Of a DNA stretch of 64,000 bases, positions 60,065-64,000 are shown piece after piece (the first letter of the stretch is position 1; the number at the start of each line of letters is the position of its first letter). The notes below the pieces were generated by a model. That model was given only the letters and a program-made list of their open reading frames with translations. It did not search any database and had not been told where the DNA came from. Source of the stretch: Hyperoodon ampullatus (lineage: Eukaryota; Chordata; Mammalia; Artiodactyla; Ziphiidae); the NCBI GenBank assembly GCA_949752795.1, contig OX457061.1:43370338-43434337 (forward strand), read 5' to 3'. Made by a program: the position numbers and the translations under genes.

Positions 60065-60123
60065 AAATGCAAAACATTCTTAAGTACATTAAGAATGTGT
60101 ATTAAGAATGTACATTTGCATTT
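60065..60123. repeat. Compound inverted repeat with two alternative right arms
   Basis: acattcttaa (60074-60083) can pair with ttaagaatgt at 60089-60098 or with its duplicate at 60102-60111. With the second partner the stem extends outward through aaatgcaaa (60065-60073) and tttgcattt (60115-60123) across a 3-nt bulge. Confidence 0.9.
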
Positions 60124-60664
60124 GCATTAATCAGAATGTTTACCCAATAACAAAGCCACTGGATAGAAATTCAGAAATTACACCTCTTGGTTAGTTATGC
60201 CACATGATGCCAATCCATCAACTGGATTGTTATTCCCCTTGCCCACTGAGTTAGCTGATTCCTTGACTAAGCCAATTTAATTCTGGCTGCATAGATTCCT
60301 CTTCAGGCTAATCAATAAAAATCCAGAAACTATCATTTTAAAGGTTAAACTGCTAAATAATTCGAAACACAGGCATTTCAAAAAGATTTTTCTCATCAAA
60401 ACTCTTTCCTTTTTATCCTGTGGACATAATGACTGAAGTGAAATGCTTTTTTAAAAAAAATACAATTCTTCCACTTATGGAGAAAAAGAACATTGGAGTA
60501 TCATGCTTCTTCAACTGACTGAAGAAAACAATGAAAAATTAACAAGTTCCAATGATTATACAACTTGAACTATAGGTTAGATAAACTGTTTTGTTTCCAA
60601 AATAAAGTGGAAAACAATGGATTAGGAAAAATATTTGCTTAATTACATATAGATGAGTAATTAC

Positions 60665-60700
60665 ATACACACACACACACACACGCACACACACACTCAC
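60665..60700. repeat. (CA)n microsatellite
   Basis: acacacacacac interrupted by one cg unit, then more CA. Confidence 0.9.
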
Positions 60701-61399
60701 ATCCCACATATTTTAAGGAATTACTCAGTTAAAAAAAAATTAAGTCCTCAATGTGTAAAAAGCACATAGGCAGGAAATCTACATAAGAAAAAACAAGAAT
60801 GGGTTACAAAAATTGGGGAGTGATTGATTTAGTCATTTGTCCTTTCCAGCTCCTTTGGAAAGATCTTCTCTACCTGTGAAGGCATCACCTAAATTCATGT
60901 AAAAACCTGGCATGGGTATCTGAAGAATTTATTTCAGACTACTTGCTCTCTCACAGTTTGAGCCACTAACTCTTGCTTCTATCATCCCAGTTTCTTCATT
61001 ACATCTATTCTAAGGTACATGTTCAGCATTACATGCTTTGATGTCCCATCTTGGACACACTACCCAAGTGGGACCTGGCATGCCCTCCTTCAAATTCACA
61101 TTCAGCCTCTGCCCTTGTATTGGGATGGTGCAGGAGGGACCTTCTTGGCTGTTGACCTCCTGCCTTGCCCCAGAGGAACTCATCAACAGTCAGAGGGACA
61201 GAAATCATGCATCCATAATCAAAGGAATCCAGATTCACACCCAGGGGACAGTGTTTTATTTAAGAATTTGCCAAACTTTTCATTTAATCCCCAATCATCT
61301 CAGGCTTGGATGCAATTGAAACACCCAGGGATGGGTGGTCAGCAACATTTATATCGTGGTGTATCCTGTGCAGCTGTTTTAAAAACAGGGGTGACAATA

Positions 61400-61780
61400 C
61401 AGATCTAGAGTCATAATGATGTTCATATTCTGTGAGCCTATGAGTCCACTACTGGAGCTTATCCTATGCAAATCATTCAAACGAAGAAAAATGTCCTACA
61501 TGCAATCATGCACTTTGCACAGTTATTTAAAATAGTAAGAAAAGGAAAAATCTGGAAATCCAACAATAGGGAACAATTAGGCTAATTATGGTAACTCAAC
61601 TTGATGGAATATTACTTAGTCATCAAAAATGATCATTATACAGTGATCATTCACTGTAACAAGAAAAATGACTATCATAAAAGACTATGCACAAAAACTA
61701 AATAAGAATTCTAAGTTCAACATGATTACAACTACATAATGTGTGTATATGGACACAGTGTATATGCTACAGATCCTCAT
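61400..61780 (+). mobile_element. Probable ancient L1 fragment (ORF2 end)
   Basis: The order of phrases (ccactactggagcttatcc, caacaatagggaacaatta, gatggaatattacttagtc) matches degraded L1 ORF2 C-terminal sequence. No frame remains open. Confidence 0.55.
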
Positions 61781-62057
61781 TAATCATAAATTCTGTATTT
61801 GCAGATTCGCCTACTCCCTAATATGTATTTGTAATCAATACTCACAGTGCTTTCCTAGTTATTCACAGCCACGTGCAGGGCAGTGAAAATCTGGGGTCAT
61901 CTGCACATTCCCAGTTAAGCTGGAACAAGGCAACACTCTGCCTTCTTGTTTTAGCTCTGACACTGTAAATAAGCACCTTTTTCATGGTCTATTTAGTGCC
62001 ATGTTTTTTGCATTTTTATGTTTTTTGCTGGTGAATTCACTGTTTAAAATGGTCTGT

Positions 62058-62268
62058 GGGCTTCCCTAGGGGAGCAGTGGTTGAGAGTCCGCCTGCCGAT
62101 GCAGGGGACATGGGTTCGTGCCCCGATCTGGGAAGATCCCACATGCCACGGAGCGGCTGGACCCGTGAGCCATGGCCGCTGAGCCTGTGCGTCCGGAGCC
62201 TGTGCTCCGCAACGGGAGAGGCCACAATAGTGAGAGGCCTGTGTACCGCAAAAAAAAAAAAAAAAAAA
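62058..62268 (+). mobile_element. CHR-2-type SINE
   Basis: Forward SINE, head slightly mutated (ccctaggggagcag), with a 19-nt A tail. Short target duplication ggtctg at 62051-62056 and 62269-62274. Confidence 0.95.
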
Positions 62269-62611
62269 GGTCTGCAAGGGTAATGCTGAAGGGCTGTCTA
62301 GTATTCCTAAGGGCAAGAAGGACGTGATGTACCTTACAGAAAAAAGTATGTGTGCAGGATAAGCTGCGTTCAAGCATGAGTTATACAGTTGGCCGTGAGT
62401 TCAGTGTTAATGGATCAAAAATATATATTAAAGAAAGTGTCTTAAAACAGAAACACACATAAAAGAAGGTTATGTATTAATCAGTTGACAAAAATATCAC
62501 GACCAGAGGCTCACAAGAAACTAACCATGTATTTCCGCTAGGAGCAATGGTTCAGTATTTACTAACTCAGTGTTTGCAGAACACAACTACCACTATTAAG
62601 AAGAACTGACT

Positions 62612-62720
62612 GTATATACGTACCTAGACATATATACATATATACCTAGATGTAGATACATATATACACACACATATACACACACAATATGAGATTAGTG
62701 TGTACAAATACACATATATG
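62612..62720. repeat. AT/CA-rich microsatellite-like block
   Basis: Alternating tatatac, acatatat and cacacata units. Confidence 0.8.
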
Positions 62721-63130
62721 TAATTATGTGAGTTTAGGAATGGTTTAGCTTTTCTCTTAAAATTTAAAAAATGTTTTTATAACATGGCTTTTACCATGAA
62801 AACATTTAAAATGGACAAAAGCCAAAGAACCCCTGCTGACTAATAACAGAGCTCTCTAGTCATATGTATAGGTCTCTTAGAATCAGTGCCTTACAACCTC
62901 CATCAAACAAAGCAGGTTGGCCAGCATGTGTCTTCATGCTGGTTTCCTGGACACGTCACCTGATCTTGCAATGTTTAAGTTGGCTCTACTAAGAGGTAAG
63001 AATAATATCGGGCCTTGTATGAATGTATACATTAAAATCTTGCAGTAAGTTTCCCAGGGAGATATTCTAATTATCTTAGGCCTCTATCATTGTGGTCTTC
63101 AGAGTATCTATTCTAAATTGTTCCTTGGTA

Positions 63131-63502
63131 ACAGTTGACTGAGTTTTCTCCTCCAAAATTCATAAGTTGAAACCCTAACCCCAAATGAGATGGTATTAAG
63201 AGGTGGGACCTTTGGGAGGTAGTTAGAATTAGATGCAGCCATTAGGCCCTCATGATGGGATCAATGCTCTTATAATAAGAGGAGGCAACAAGGAACCTCT
63301 CTTTCTCTCTCTTTTTCTTTTGCTTCCTCTCTGTGTTCACATGCCAAGGAAGGCCATGTGAGGACATAACCAGGAAGAAGGCCCACACCAACAAGCTGAC
63401 CATGCTGGCACCCTGACCTTCAGACTGTGAGAAATAAATTTCTGTTTTTTAAGCCATCTGGTCTATGGCATTTTGTTATGGCATCCCTAGCTGACTCATG
63501 CA
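63131..63502 (+). mobile_element. MaLR solitary LTR (MST type)
   Basis: Forward orientation: caaaattcataagttgaaac, then tttgggaggtagttagaatt, a CT-rich patch at 63298-63335, then cagactgtgagaaataaatt and ggcattttgttatggcatcc. LTR only. Confidence 0.9.
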
Positions 63503-63840
63503 CTTGGGTTCAGAGGACAGAGCGTTGGGTGTGGAATCATCACAGGCTGGCTACATCCTTCTACCAAAAGTCACAGCTCTTGTCAGATGGCCCTCTCCAG
63601 GTGCTACCCTTCTTGGATTCACTCCTTCCCCTGTCACTTCAGACCAACAGGTGATGGGGTCCAACACTATCCCTGTGGTTTCCCTAAAACCTACCTACAT
63701 TTTTGTAAATAGTCCTTTAATTCAAATATGCTTCTATTACTCAGTTTCAGTGTGTCACTTATTTCCTACCAAAACTCCGACAGGATCTAACAAAACATGG
63801 GAATTGCTAAAAAGACTGTTTTTATAAAAATATAATTCCA

Positions 63841-64000
63841 GGGCTTCCCTGGTGGCGCAGTGGTTGAGAATCTGCCTGCTAATGCAGGGGACACGGTTTT
63901 GAGCCCCGGTCCGGGAAGATCCCATGTGCCGCGGAGCAACTAGGCCCGTGAGCCACAACTACTGAGCCTGTGCGTCTGGAGCTTGTGCTCAGCAACAAGA
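63841..64000 (+). mobile_element. CHR-type SINE, cut by the window end
   Basis: Starts gggcttccctggtgg; the body reads cacaactactgagcctgtg, which fits a CHR-1-like variant. Its 3' end lies outside the window. Confidence 0.93.

Larger units (their letters stand above)
59988..61399. other. Intron, no gene recognised
   Basis: Holds the compound hairpin (60065-60123) and a CA microsatellite. An open frame at 61019-61408 has no recognisable domain and is taken as chance. Confidence 0.5.

Noticed and set aside
61019..61408. 129-codon ORF
   Set aside because: No domain; a second overlapping frame is also open, and it runs toward an old L1 fragment. Taken as chance.

Overview
The window is mammalian nuclear DNA, almost certainly from a cetacean (whale or dolphin). 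The evidence is eleven CHR-type (tRNA-derived) SINEs, a cetartiodactyl-type L1 with three related 3' fragments, and the absence of any ruminant BovB or Bov-tA repeat that I could see. The species cannot be fixed from the sequence.

One protein-coding gene is supported: the 3' end of NTRK2 (TrkB, the BDNF/NT-4 receptor tyrosine kinase), on the minus strand. The two last kinase exons lie at 15160-15318 and 14113-14298, separated by an 861-bp intron. They encode the C-terminal lobe of the kinase and the PLC-gamma docking tail, with intact splice sites and reading frame. Below 14113 lies a long 3' UTR that may extend to about 8.5 kb, where two minus-strand AATAAA hexamers sit. It carries no CHR SINE. 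Positions 1 to about 8500 are intergenic sequence downstream of the gene. Everything above 15318 (over 48 kb) is one NTRK2 intron; the preceding kinase exon (with the HRD and DFG motifs) is not in the window.

The intron is full of repeats. The largest is a full-length L1 (15957-23344, plus strand, antisense to NTRK2) with a 15-bp target-site duplication, a GC-rich 5' UTR interrupted by a CHR SINE, broken ORF1 and ORF2, and a 3' UTR with a G-quadruplex motif. Younger insertions include a 5'-truncated L1 (54387-55041, perfect 16-bp duplication) and a SINE at 41896-42083 (perfect 15-bp duplication). Older layers are MIR, L2, old L1 ends, MaLR LTRs (MLT1/MST types) and hAT-type DNA transposon fossils. 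Two of them show clear nested insertion into a MIR.

The points most worth a second look are a small intronic CpG-island-like block with a CTCF-like motif (35461-35760), the L1 5' UTR facing the last two kinase exons only 0.64 kb away, and three long hairpins (two at MIR ends, one with two alternative partner arms). Also notable are an unexplained 189-codon ORF at 23964-24533 and closely spaced inverted SINE pairs in the NTRK2 pre-mRNA. I found no CRISPR array, operon or new gene system; this is ordinary large-gene mammalian sequence with interesting local structure.
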